Positions 1-10,130 of a stretch of DNA of 64,000 nt are shown piece after piece (position 1 is the first letter of the stretch; the number at the start of each line of letters is the position of its first letter). The position numbers and the translations under genes are program-made. Below the pieces are notes generated by a model. The model was given only the letters and a program-made list of their open reading frames with translations. It was not told the DNA's origin and did not search any database. The DNA comes from Silurus meridionalis (taxonomy: Eukaryota; Chordata; Actinopteri; Siluriformes; Siluridae), in the NCBI RefSeq assembly GCF_014805685.1, contig NC_060896.1:14854889-14918888 (forward strand), given 5' to 3'.

Positions 1-766
1 TATTGATGATATGTACCGGTGTCCAGAAAAGAAAGAAAACTGTGACAATACTGATCACAAGCCTTCTCATTCTTGCCTTCTTTTCCTTAATATTTTTACC
101 TCCTTGTAGCTGTGTCTTGCATATCCAGCAGTAAGATGCAGCGATAATGGTGAAAGGCAGAACATATCCAAACAGGACTTCGAGCACAAGAACTGCCACC
201 TTTCCAGAGGTTGATGTTATGGTCCTCTGGCACCTTAAAGATCCCCTCTTGAACTGGACATTTTGAATGAAAAGTATGGGCAAAGCAAAAACTGTGGCTA
301 AACCCCAGAGCCCAAATAAGAGTAAGCATCTACGAGCTTTCTGCAGTCTTTCCAGTGCACCAAGATCAGGAACTTTTGATTTAATTGTGTGATAGTGATG
401 TGCAGCCATCAAGGTCACAATCAACACACTACCATACATAGCACAGTAAACTAGATACATCAGAATCTTGCATGACCAAAGGCCAAAAGTCCATCCATTC
501 AGCAGAGCAGAAACTCCAAAAGGAGCAAAACTGAGGACCAAAGAATCAGATATAGCCAAGTTCAGCATTAGCTTCAGCGTAAAGCTCATACGTTTGTTCC
601 ACTGACGAACAATGGCAATGATGACTGCAATGTTGCTGGCCAATCCAACCAAGCAGAATATGCCAAGAAATACTGCAGCACCTACCTGTTTGGAACCCAT
701 AGTTCCATTTGTGTTAAATAAATCAGATTCAAAACTCTGATTTACACTAATGTTCAGATGATCCAT
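1..766 (-). CDS. LTB4R-like class A GPCR, copy 1 (3' part outside window)
   Basis: Open reading frame on the minus strand from an ATG at 764-766 (protein begins MDHLNIS) that stays open to the left edge, so about 255 of an expected 327 residues are present and the C-terminal part (end of TM6, TM7, tail) lies outside. It aligns without gaps to the complete copy at 15900-16883; I count about nine substitutions in 766 bases. Visible differences include LAS instead of LPS in TM1 (around base 646) and ARRCLLLFG instead of ARRRLLIIG at the start of TM4 (330-350). Family assignment follows copy 2. The DRY position is His-His here too (395-400). No stop or frameshift is visible, so it looks functional as far as it can be read. 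Likely a plasma-membrane lipid-mediator or chemoattractant receptor; the ligand is inferred from family resemblance only. Confidence 0.85.
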   Translation of the reverse strand, partial: MDHLNISVNQSFESDLFNTNGTMGSKQVGAAVFLGIFCLVGLASNIAVIIAIVRQWNKRMSFTLKLMLNLAISDSLVLSFAPFGVSALLNGWTFGLWSCKILMYLVYCAMYGSVLIVTLMAAHHYHTIKSKVPDLGALERLQKARRCLLLFGLWGLATVFALPILFIQNVQFKRGSLRCQRTITSTSGKVAVLVLEVLFGYVLPFTIIAASYCWICKTQLQGGKNIKEKKARMRRLVISIVTVFFLFWTPVHIIN

Positions 767-1680
767 GATCAAGCAATTGCACAGCCACATACAAAGAGTT
801 AGTTTCAGAGTGGAGCTTGAAACCACAGTTGTTCCCTTTCCTTTTGTTTCCCGTTTTGCATCTTTGCTAAAATACAGGCAACTATACTGGTGATGTAGGG
901 CTGCTGATCTTGCTTTTTTTAAACTGTAATTTTCTTACACACAAAAAATTTAAGTTGTGCATGTATGTAAAAAAAAAAAAAAACTATTATTGTTAAAAAA
1001 AACACAATTTAACCAGGAAACATGCTGAAGAAACATAACTTTCTCCTAACAATTGAAATGTTATTATACTCATATATGATATGTATATTTTATATCTGAA
1101 TTTGACTATTTATGTATATATTTATTAATAATATTAATGAAAACAAAGTTGGTGACTAAACTATACTTTTCTAACACACCACTAATCCATCTCTATCTTT
1201 ATTATTTTAAATTAATTCAATGGTTAGAATTATGAAACTCTGCCATTACCAAATGATGGCTAAAAGCATTTATATTGCATCATAAATGCTTAAACTTCTA
1301 TTTAAACATACTATACTACTATATATTTTTATTTGGTTTTCTGGATTTTCAGCTTTTCAAATGTTTAATTAACTGATAAATGAATTTCCCTCTGAGATGA
1401 ATTAAATGATCTACACTATCTATCTTAGTCCTGTTCTGGTAACTTTGTGTTGCAAAGTTTAGGGGAATCTTCAAAGCTTTTGTAATGAAGTGATTTCAAA
1501 TAAATCACATCAAGGAAGTTGCATTTTGCCATTGCCATAGAAAACATGAACTTAATTCATGAAAAATATACTTTGAAAAGCATTAAGGGCATTAAATTAA
1601 ACTACTTTGCAAACATTAACTAGTTATATTTATCCAGGATATCCTGTGTTTTTATTTATCTTATTCAATAAACTAGGTGG
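767..1680. other. 5' flank of receptor copy 1
   Basis: AT-rich non-coding DNA. Parts of it (about 836-960 and 1430-1510) align with the flank of receptor copy 2 (about 16935-17060 and 17225-17310), but with many substitutions and indels. A 15-base stretch at about 782-796, upstream of the ATG, is absent from copy 2. No exon was recognised here. Confidence 0.6.
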
Positions 1681-3429
1681 CAGTGTAATCCGATGTAATC
1701 CCACATGCTGGTTATTAATAATAATAATAAAAAATAATAATAATAAAAAAAAAAACAGTTTACTTTATCTTCTCAGGGGACAATACAATATAAATGAAAC
1801 GTGGAAATATTTTAGAGTAGTTAATGTGCAGTTTGTATAGCAGTACAGATTTATTGTCCTCTGAAAATAACTCAACATACAGTTATTATTGTCAAAAAAG
1901 CTGGCAACAAAAGTGAGTACACCCTAAGTGAACATGTCAAAATCTTTGTCAAAACTGACATTTTTGGACACAAAGTTATGTCTTTGGACATATTTTGTGT
2001 GAGCACTATTGTTATCCAGCACTGCAATAATTCTCCTGAGAATAGAATTCACCCGAGCTGCACAGGTTGTTGCTGGGATCCTTGTCCACGCCTCCTTAAT
2101 GACATCACGGGGGCTGCTGGATGTTAGACACATGGCGCTACTGCACCTTACGCTTGATGATGCCCCACAGGTGCTCAATACGGTTCAGGTCTGAAGACAT
2201 ACTTGGCCACTCCATCACCTTCAGCTTTGAGGCAGCTGTGTGTTTGGGGTCGTTACTATCTTGGAAAACTGCCATCCTGAACAGTTTCTTAAGGGGGATG
2301 TTCTGCTTCAGAATATCCCTAGTACCAGCAGCACTCATGTACTCACCAGGGAGTCGCCACACATGCTGGGCACCATCTGAGCCAAGTTTATCACATTCTC
2401 ATCAGACCACAGGACAAGGTTCCAGAAGTTCATGCTCTTAGACAGTTTTCTTTAGCAAACTATTTGTGGGCTTTCTTGTGAGCCAGCTTCAAAAGAAGAT
2501 TCCTTCTGGGATGATTGCAGTTGCGATGTGTGGTCCGAGCGCTGACAAGTTGACCCTCCGCTTTTGCAACCTCCTAAGCAATACTTCAGCACTCATGCAT
2601 CTGTTTTTTGAAGCAGCTTCTGCACCTGATGCACAGCACAAGGACTCAACTTTAATCAACCTTTGCGAGGCCTGTTCTGAGTGGAACCCAGTGTTGGAAA
2701 ACCTCTGTATGACCCTGGCCACTGTTCTGTAACTCAGTTTCAGGGTGTTACCGATCTTCTTTTAGACTATGCCATTTGTGTGGAGAGCAACGACTCTAAT
2801 TCTCAAATTCCTAGAGAGTTGAACATCCAGTGGTCAGTATGAAAAAATTGTACTCAAAGCACCAAATTTTAACTGCTTTAATACAAGATACACATCTGTA
2901 TGGTCCTGACAAGCAGACGTTACACAACGTATCACTTAGGGTGTACTCACTTTTGTTGCCAGCTATTTGATAATAATGGATGTATGTTGAGTTATTTTTA
3001 AAGGACAGTAAATCTATACTGCTGTACAATCTGCACATTGACTACTCTAGAGCAGTGGTCCCCAGCCCCCGGGCCGCAGACCGGCACCGGTCGGTGGGTC
3101 AATTGGTACCAGGCCGCACAGAAAGAACACATAACTTACATTATTTCTATTCTATTTATTATCTGATTATCACAATGTTTTATTTTGGAAAATTACCGGA
3201 TTATTTCTGCCACATCTGTCTATGACTCACTCTTGATGCATGTCATGATGCCTCGATCACATGTCTTACCTCCATCCGCTACCTTATTAAAGGGGCTGCT
3301 CCGGCCACTAACACATAATACAAAGGTTGGGGGCCACTGCTCTAAAGTATATCCAAGTTTCATTTCTGTAGTATTGTCCCTTGAGAACATATAATAAAAT
3401 GGGTGTATTCACTTTAGTCAGATACAGTA
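1681..3429 (-). mobile_element. Tc1-like DNA transposon, decayed, interrupted by a hAT element
   Basis: Long inverted repeats of fish Tc1 type bound the element: inner repeats at about 1901-1930 and 2931-2960 (GCAACAAAAGTGAGTACACC and its complement) and outer ends near 1681 and 3429 (right end resembles TACTCACTTTTGTGAGATAC). Transposase remnants lie on the minus strand in shifted frames: a helix-turn-helix part at 2489-2722 and a catalytic part at 2138-2362 containing DSNDPKHTA and IEHLWGIIKRK. Frameshifts and missing pieces make it a pseudogene. The same family is present at 32817-34090. The right arm is split by a 287-bp hAT element (3053-3339). Confidence 0.85.
3053..3339. mobile_element. 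Non-autonomous hAT element nested in Tc1
   Basis: Starts CAGTGGTCCCCAGCCCCCGG and ends GGTTGGGGGCCACTG, giving the inverted termini of a common vertebrate hAT family. It is flanked by CTCTAGAG (3045-3052) and CTCTAAAG (3340-3347), an 8-bp target duplication with one mismatch, as expected for hAT. The related Tc1 copy near 34000 reads straight through this point (GACTACTCTAAAATATATCC), showing the empty site. No coding capacity. Confidence 0.88.
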
Positions 3430-3746
3430 TATACCATGTTAAGCTTTGGTTTATAATTATTATTTTCCTTTTCTATATAAGAAGAATTAGAGATGCTTCT
3501 GATTTTTCCATGTTATGTTCCATAATTGGAGAATATAAAATTCAGCTAGGTATCTATAATATACTTCTGGTGTTTTAGCTACATCATTGCTTAGAAAAGC
3601 ATAAAATTGAACAAACAGTCTCGCTCTCTTTATAGACAAACCTTGGCATTATAAATAGTGTCATACTGAGCTCATTTACTTTAAATGTCCCACTTTTGCT
3701 GCAACCTTTGCCACAAATCAGCTTGTGCAATTTCTGCTTCTCTGAT
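3430..3746. other. No feature seen
   Basis: AT-rich sequence between the Tc1 right end and the palindrome; I see no gene or repeat. Confidence 0.5.
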
Positions 3747-3849
3747 TCTACCTCATTCGGCTGTAAGTTCCTTTACTGTGAAATGAAAGCATCTAGATTC
3801 TAGATGCTTTCATTTCACAGTAAAGGAACTTACAGCCGAATGAGGTAGA
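3747..3849. repeat. Perfect 51-bp inverted repeat with a 1-nt spacer
   Basis: Bases 3747-3797 and 3799-3849 are exact reverse complements as far as I can read, separated by a single T. The centre reads GCATCTAGATTCTAGATGC. The match stops abruptly on both sides. No family is recognised and there is no obvious target duplication. It could be a foldback element, a hairpin transcript source, a break-repair product or an assembly/library artefact. Confidence 0.9.
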
Positions 3850-4054
3850 TTTTTGAAACAACAAATGCTCAGCTATGAAGTTGTAAATCATGCAAAACCC
3901 ACAGAAAGATGATCGGGTTCCATGACCAGGCAGATGCTCACACACATAAGATTGTTATGTAAAATAGACTAGAATGGTGTAAAGCACACTAACACTATTG
4001 AACAATGAAAAAGTGCTCTCTGAAGTGGTGAATCTTGATTTACTATCTGAAATG

Positions 4055-4146
4055 TATAGAGCCAACAGTAAAGTTTGGTATAGGAAGGATAATGGTCTTA
4101 TTTCTTTTGTCATTGTCAGGGTCAATTAAGGTGAAGGGCAATGCTA
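4055..4146 (+). mobile_element. Tc1-like transposase fragment
   Basis: The stretch GCCAACAGTAAAGTTTGG followed by a degraded HGGGSIMVWG-type region matches the fish Tc1 family also seen at 14965-15250. It breaks off at GGCAATGCTA, directly before the (GATA)n array. Confidence 0.6.
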
Positions 4147-4147
4147 T

Positions 4148-4262
<115 letters not shown>

Positions 4263-4277
4263 TAAAACTATAACAAG

Positions 4278-4429
4278 TGAAAATGTAAGAAGTAGAAAGT
4301 ACAGATATTTGAGTAAAATTTTATGAGTAAAAGTAAAAAGTTAATCTGAAAATAAATAGTGAGTACTAATCAGAAAAATCTACTTAAGTACAGTAACAAA
4401 GTATTTGTACTTTGTTACTTCCAACCTCT
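4278..4429. mobile_element. hAT-type terminal fragment
   Basis: Ends in ACTTTGTTACTTCCAACCTC, the complement of the CAGAGGTNGGAAGTAAC terminus of a widespread fish hAT family, with the usual inner sequence ACTTAAGTACAGTAAC. Only one end is present, so it is truncated. Confidence 0.5.
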
Positions 4430-4680
4430 GGAACACATACAAGCACATTAACAATAAATAAACATTTAATGGGATGAAAGGTATTGCACCTTAAAAATTA
4501 CATGTTAAAATTCAGCAGTTAACTCTATTTTTACTGTGTTATTGATGGTGTTATTAATGGTAGAAATAACTCATACAATTCCACCTAACGAGATTGGTTC
4601 AACATAGTTAACACATACACATTGAATAATTTCTATTGACATGAAAGCTTAGATCAGCAGTCACTTTAAAACATGTCTAA

Positions 4681-4937
4681 AAAACTTTCTTTCGGCTCTC
4701 CAATTAGGGGTCACCACAGCGGATCATCTGTATTCATGATCCGCATGTTCGATTTGGCACATGTTTGGATGCCCTTCCTAATGCAACCCTCCCTATTTAT
4801 CCGGGCTTGGGACCAGCACTAAGAGTGCACTGGCTTGTGCAACCCTAATGGCTGGGGTTGGTTCCCTGACCGGGGATCGAACCCGGGCCACAGCGGTGAG
4901 AGCACCGCATCCTAACCACTAGACCACCAGGGAGCCT
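4681..4937 (-). mobile_element. tRNA-Glu-derived SINE with RTE-type 3' tail
   Basis: Read on the minus strand: a tRNA-Glu-like head (4862-4933), a middle part (AGTGCTGGTCCCAAGCCCGG and following), then a 3' tail GATGATCCGCTGTGG...GACCCCTAATTGGAG...GCCGAAAG. The tail is nearly identical to the 3' end of the RTE LINE in this window (about 13379-13421). Target duplications are long and nearly perfect: 4663-4680 and 4938-4956 (ACTTTAAAACATGTCTAA against the same with one extra A). This is the structure expected of a SINE mobilised by an RTE-clade LINE. Confidence 0.85.
4862..4933 (-). tRNA. tRNA-Glu(CTC)-like head of the SINE (not an independent gene)
   Basis: On the minus strand TCCCTGG pairs with TCAGGGA as an acceptor stem. 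The anticodon arm is GCGGT-GCTCTCA-CCGC with anticodon CTC. The T arm is CCGGG-TTCGATC-CCCGG. Internal A and B promoter boxes are intact. A tRNA finder may call it, but the flanking target duplications and fused tail show that it is part of a SINE. Confidence 0.6.
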
Positions 4938-4956
4938 ACTTTAAAAACATGTCTAA

Positions 4957-5340
4957 TAGGACAAAACTTTAGCTAGATAAATATCAAATTGTAGTTGACA
5001 TCTCCAACATAAAACTACTGGTTATGGTTAATATTTACAACTCTGCTAGGCCTAAATACGACAATTCTATGTAGCGAATGGGAGAGAAGAGGGAAAAACC
5101 ATTGACAAAGATAAAATGAGTATATTGTTTTAATAACAGTTTGTTATTATATTTATATTTTATATGTAGTGAATTTAGCTCGCAAAGAAAAGGAAATATT
5201 TCTAAGTAATTATAATGGGTTATAGTTACTCCTAAATATTTAAATTAAGTTGAAATTGACGGTAATGGAATTAACGTTACACTTATTTGGTCTGTTCCGG
5301 CAAACAGACAGTATAATCTTTATTAATTTTATAAAAGAAG
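4957..5340. other. No feature seen
   Basis: AT-rich single-copy-looking DNA; short ORFs here have no recognisable content. Confidence 0.5.
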
Positions 5341-6240
5341 TATCTCCCCGGCCAAGAAAGACGCAACCCCCCTTTACTTTATACCATACAATGAATAGAG
5401 CATGTAGTTCAGATCGAATGTTGCAGGAACCTTAGAATGTGAGCGGCACTCAGAGACAATCACTTGTGAAAAATTATGGCTTTTAATGGCTGAGACAAAC
5501 ACAACATAAAACTAACTACACAAACAAACAAAAAGAAATAAACAAAATAAAATGAAAATAACAAATAAACAAAAAGGTTAAGAATAGGAAAAGGAGGAAG
5601 AGAAAGGAAAAGAGGAAAGGAGAGAAAGAAAGGAAAGGAATGGCAAGCTTAAGCTTCAAAATTAATCACACCCTAACTGAGAAATCGTCACAGAAATTAA
5701 AATTCACCTTAAGATTTAATAAAGGGGTACACACTTAAATACGCATCTAAATTGGTTGGTAAAATGGTTACTTTCATTGGCTTGTTGCACAAGAGTCCGG
5801 ATGCGACAAAGAGATCTTTGAAGAGTCAGTTAGAATGGAGTCAAATGTTCTTCCAGGTTCTCCTGAAGATCAGAGCAGTTGTTGTTCTTGAAAAGTGAAG
5901 CTTGCCGGAAGATCTTGGAGGAAGAGAGAGAGTCGTTTCCAAGCTGTTCCGAACGCCTGACCCTCTGGGCCTTTGGGCCCCCGGGCTCTCGGGCCCTTCC
6001 CTCGAGCGAGTTGACTTGACCTGGATGACTGACTTGAAGATAAAGCTTGCTGGAAGATCTCAAAAGGATTTGAGATCTCGTCCCGAAGAGTCGCTGCTGG
6101 GCTGTTCTAAGCATCCGACTCACCAGGCCTTCGGGCCCCGGGGGTCCGAGCCTTTCCGGTCGAGCCGAGTGAACGAGCTTGCTTTACTTGACTGACTATT
6201 AGTTGGGTTCAAGATGTTTTAAAGGTCCTGAACCCCACCC
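5341..6240. repeat. Unassigned element with purine tract and GC-rich diverged tandem pair
   Basis: Contains an A/G-only tract (about 5580-5640) and then a GC-rich part built of two diverged copies of a roughly 150-bp unit (about 5896-6042 and 6043-6195). Each copy opens with AAGCTTGC(C/T)GGAAGATCT and ends with a GAGT(T/G)-(GA)AC...TTGACT-like stretch. Base composition differs sharply from the surroundings. ORFs of about 97 codons run through both strands, but I recognise no protein. It could be part of an LTR or other transposon; unproven. Confidence 0.4.
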
Positions 6241-6404
6241 ATCTTTGGGGGAATGGCCAATGCTATGGCCTGAAATTTTGGAGGGAGAAACTCCCTTTGT
6301 TCATGCGTTTGTGGGCATGGTTTCCGAGTTATACTTGCTTTGGAGAACTTAAAGTTTTATCCAAAGTGTATTAAGACAGTATGGTACATTTCATGATCAA
6401 ATAA

Positions 6405-6690
6405 AATGCACCATTGTTTGCAAAATAAGGAACAGATCATTTTGATCATTTTAATATTAGACATGGAAAGCAAGGACAGCATTAACACAGAGGTACATTA
6501 CATACCAGTTCACATTTAACATACTATTAACATGCCAGTACTTAAGGTATAACTTTGTAATACAATGTTATATTCAGGTATATAAGATGCACCCTTGTTA
6601 GGAAAATAAAGAGAAGATAATTTTATGTCAACTTTGACATCAAGCATTAAAAGAAAAGACAGCATTAAAACAGATGTACACTGTGGAATA
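6405..6690. repeat. Diverged ~180-bp tandem duplication
   Basis: Two units (about 6405-6507 and 6584-6687) share the order ATGCACC, TTGTTNG, AAAATAA, a TTGATC/TTGACATC stretch and GACAGCATTAA. The similarity is moderate and judged by eye. Confidence 0.4.
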
Positions 6691-6759
6691 CAAAACCTCC
6701 AAAAAAAGTGTAAGCCATGGTGCTCACCTTTTGATTGAGATGTAGATGTCAAAGGTTAA

Positions 6760-7540
6760 AAGGACTGCATTGGTCATGAAATCTAAATGATCCCCACCAG
6801 ATGTTACACTACCCAAATTCAGTCTTATGCGACAACTTTGAACTACTTTGGTGTAAATGTATTACAGTGCATTAACAATTGTAATTGTATAAGCTTCAAA
6901 GTTGTTTTAAAAAAAAATTCTTCTTGGACATCACAGGAATCTTTGTCAAGAACAAGGCAACATAAGCAAACAGAGTTTTTACTTTTGAGGAAAGAGCTAA
7001 CTATTTTACTACAGACTTATTGTTGTGTGTTCACATGTAGTTTCGTTTAAATGTGCAGTTAGCTGATCTGGGTTATCAAAATGCGTATTTCTGCACCGAA
7101 GGACACAGGGTAATGAATGTTGCTTTCTTAAAGACCAGCATTTGTGGACTTTGTGAAAAAAATTTTTGGCAGAAGGATCAAAATTGACTTTGCTTATTGT
7201 GCAAATTTGAATGCTCACATTTTTCTTTGGCCTTAAAATCTAGATTTCTTAAGCACAACATAGTGCTGATACAGGTTAAGATGTCTTTAAACTAGAATGA
7301 CTGTAATAAAACTGTATCATCTTAGTAATAATGTCATTGTATTCAGATAAATGTGTCACATGCATTGCTAATGCAGAGTGGGTAAGGGAATCACACTTCT
7401 TAATCAAGGCAGATTTGAAACTGACATCATTTTATGTTATATCAGGATTGCCACTGAACGTTTTAAAAGCCTCAAATAATCACTCAGAAAATGTCACTGG
7501 GTGCTCCCCTTTTCACATGTGAATATTAGCTATTTTATCT
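6760..7540. other. No gene recognised
   Basis: Short ORFs only. A minus-strand ORF at 7009-7218 has Cys/His spacing faintly like a zinc finger, but not enough for a call. Confidence 0.4.
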
Positions 7541-7559
7541 TAGTTAACTGATATCAGCC

Positions 7560-8470
7560 CTAACACTTCAAGCAGTGCCTGTTTCCTCTCTAACTTGCAG
7601 TTCTGTCCTTTACTTTCTGAGTTAAGGCTCCAGACAAAGTGTCAGGCAACAAAGAGTCACCATCTGTACATTTGTAAATTTCGCATAACGTTCCAGGTTT
7701 TTCAGAAAATCTACGGGATCCTGTTTTACAGGATCAAAATTCCCCATATTCTTAACCATGGTTTCTAGTTAACTGGGGCTAAACCCTCTATAGAGAATAG
7801 ACCCATTGGCTCCTCTCCCCCTTCATTAGCTCTCAGTCATAGTGGTGTGAAATGTTGCCATGGGAAATCTAACTGTATATTCAGAGCATTCACTACTGAG
7901 TGACTGAGACTCTCTCTCCCAACCATCATCACTGCCTTTCTGCAAATTGAATATTCCGGAACTCGGTTATATAATGCAACTTCTACAAACCCTGTTACTT
8001 GGATTTTCCTAAGTTTTGCCGTTGTTTATAAGAAACTGACAGGCAGCCTTAGATTCCTCCAAATCGTTAAACAAGGTTTCAACAGATGATTTGCACATAC
8101 TTAGTTTTCTAAAATGCTATTTCTTTCTGCATTCTGTCTTTTTTTCTTTCCATATTGTTTTACTGACTTGGTATTTTTTGTATAAATGTCTCTGATACTG
8201 ACTCTAGAATGAAGCTGCTTATTTTCAGCCTCTAGCTCATTTAGCCTCTTCCTGGTTACATTATAGGAGGTTAAAAACTCCCTGAAGTGCATTTGCAATT
8301 TTTCTTTGTTTGTTCCTATGTATTTTGGGATAACTTTCAAACTTAGAAACATCCCACTCATATGGCTTATCACCAATCTTTTCTATACCGTCAAATATCC
8401 CTTGTGAGCCGTGTTTAGCGATGTACCTAATAATCAGCTCTTACATTTCCAAAATACTAAGTTATAACTA
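7560..8470 (-). pseudogene. Decayed retroviral gag-like sequence
   Basis: Minus-strand reading frames, broken by stops and frameshifts, contain a capsid-like stretch near 7650-7770 (FDPVKQDPVDFLKNLERYA) and, further 5' at about 8290-8450, a matrix-like part (GDKPYEW and IHRNKQRKIANAL). A short coiled-coil-like piece at 8101-8376 (LNELEAENKQL) sits between. This resembles the gag organisation of fish endogenous retroviruses. No pol or env was found in the window and no LTR pair was identified. It is too broken to make protein. The assignment rests on motif resemblance, not on a search. Confidence 0.45.
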
Positions 8471-8479
8471 CACGTTATG

Positions 8480-9440
8480 TAGTTACTTTAAGATATTATT
8501 AATCTATTTATTCACCATACCTAGTGCAAAATGAATAAACGCAATATCACACACAAACGGTTTTAAATGTAACACTGTCACAATACATTAGACAAAACCA
8601 CACTACTTCTGGTTACTGCATTATATCCTAAACCAGTCTACATAACCACAGTACTTTGGGCTTGAAACATGAGTTTAAAACAGTTTCACAGCCTGTTGGA
8701 CAAAACCACACTACATCACGCTCTTTACACTATCACCAGTTTCACTTACTTTAGAAACTATAATAATCCCACAAGCAAGAAGTTTCAGTTACTTTAAAAA
8801 CGTCCAACTTAAGCACTTTGCTTCAGTTACTTTAGAAAAAATACAATTGCGATACAGTTCTTCCACCACAGTATGTCGGTCTGATTCAGTTCCACTAGAA
8901 CTTACACAGAAGTCAACGTGGTAAACCCCACATTAACGCCTTCCAAATGGCGGCTTCTGGGGTTTGTGTGTCTCTTTACACACGTTTAAAGAACAGAAAT
9001 GGTTCGTTCGAGTTTTTCCGGAAATTAATATAATGTAATAATGTTAACTTATCATAGCGGATGCATCTCCTTCAGCTCACCAGCTAATCAGTGCCCTGAC
9101 TACTGAACTAGGGAGATGATTGTATTTGTAATGTAAAATTCCTTGACCCTCTTGGGCCTTAGGTTCAGTTAAAACACTAGATTTAAACAACACCTTTTCT
9201 CTATTCTGTCTGCAATTTTTTACTTAGCTATAAAAACTTTTATAATATTCACAGAGTTGTCTGGGTCTAAATAACAAGTTGCTGATGCAGTGTATCTGTT
9301 TATAGCTACTAATATTTAAATTTTTTTGCATGTTATATTTGAAACATGCTGCTGATCAAAGTTAGATATCAGGACTCATTGACAGGAAATTTATTAAACT
9401 TCAGGATGGATTCACTTTTGCAGACCTCATTAGTGGAGGT
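8480..9440. other. No feature seen
   Basis: Contains several copies of a short TTTCAGTTACTTTA-like word (about 8690-8840) but no gene; it might include the retroviral 5' region, which I cannot show. Confidence 0.4.
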
Positions 9441-9445
9441 GTTTT

Positions 9446-9538
9446 TTATTTTATTTTATTTTATTTTATTTTATTTTATTTTATTTTATTTTATTTTATT
9501 TTATTTTATTTTATTTTATTTTATTTTATTTTATTTTA
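9446..9538. repeat. (TTTTA)n microsatellite
   Basis: About 19 near-perfect TTTTA units. Confidence 0.97.
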
Positions 9539-9539
9539 C

Positions 9540-10128
9540 TTTAGTTAATTTCGGTTAGTTGCTGCTTTTACATATGTAAAATGCTGTCCACGTTAATTCT
9601 ACAGTAGGTTTTGACTACCACCTGGGACAAATCTACGCATTTATGAGGACACTGAAACTGATGTAGAGGAGGACATTTTACAGGGTGTGCTCAAGGCAAG
9701 ACCTGATATGCTGCTCAGAAGACAGAATGAAGGTAGTTTGACATTGCCTTCCTGTTGTGTAACAAACAACAGGACACTGCTGAGGCAAGCAGCTGAGGCA
9801 AATGCAGTTACTTGCATTTAATGCATATAAAAGTAGGGACCCACCAAACTGATGTTCAAAGAATATAAGCCGACTGTTTTGTCAAAAAAGCTGCATTGAA
9901 AGTGGTCAAATGTCGAAATGTTTTGCACCTGTGTGTAAACTAAACCATTTTGAATATCATTTATTCTGATTATTTGTTCCACTTATCCACTCATGTTATT
10001 ATACAAATATTTGAGTATTGCAATGCTTACCAAAGATTATTTTAAATTAGAACACAAAAACAGTCTGACATTGTATGATAGACAACTTTTGGCTTGGTGT
10101 GTTCCAGGTGTAATATATCTTTTTAAAT
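9540..10128. other. No feature seen
   Basis: No gene or clear repeat recognised. Confidence 0.5.
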
Positions 10129-10130
10129 TA

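Noticed and set aside
3841..3849. let-7-like seed (TGAGGTAG) at the palindrome end
   Set aside because: Only the seed matches; the following bases do not resemble let-7 and the hairpin is perfect rather than miRNA-like.
4862..4933. Independent tRNA-Glu gene
   Set aside because: It folds well, but it is fused to an RTE-like tail and lies inside long target duplications, so it is the head of a SINE.
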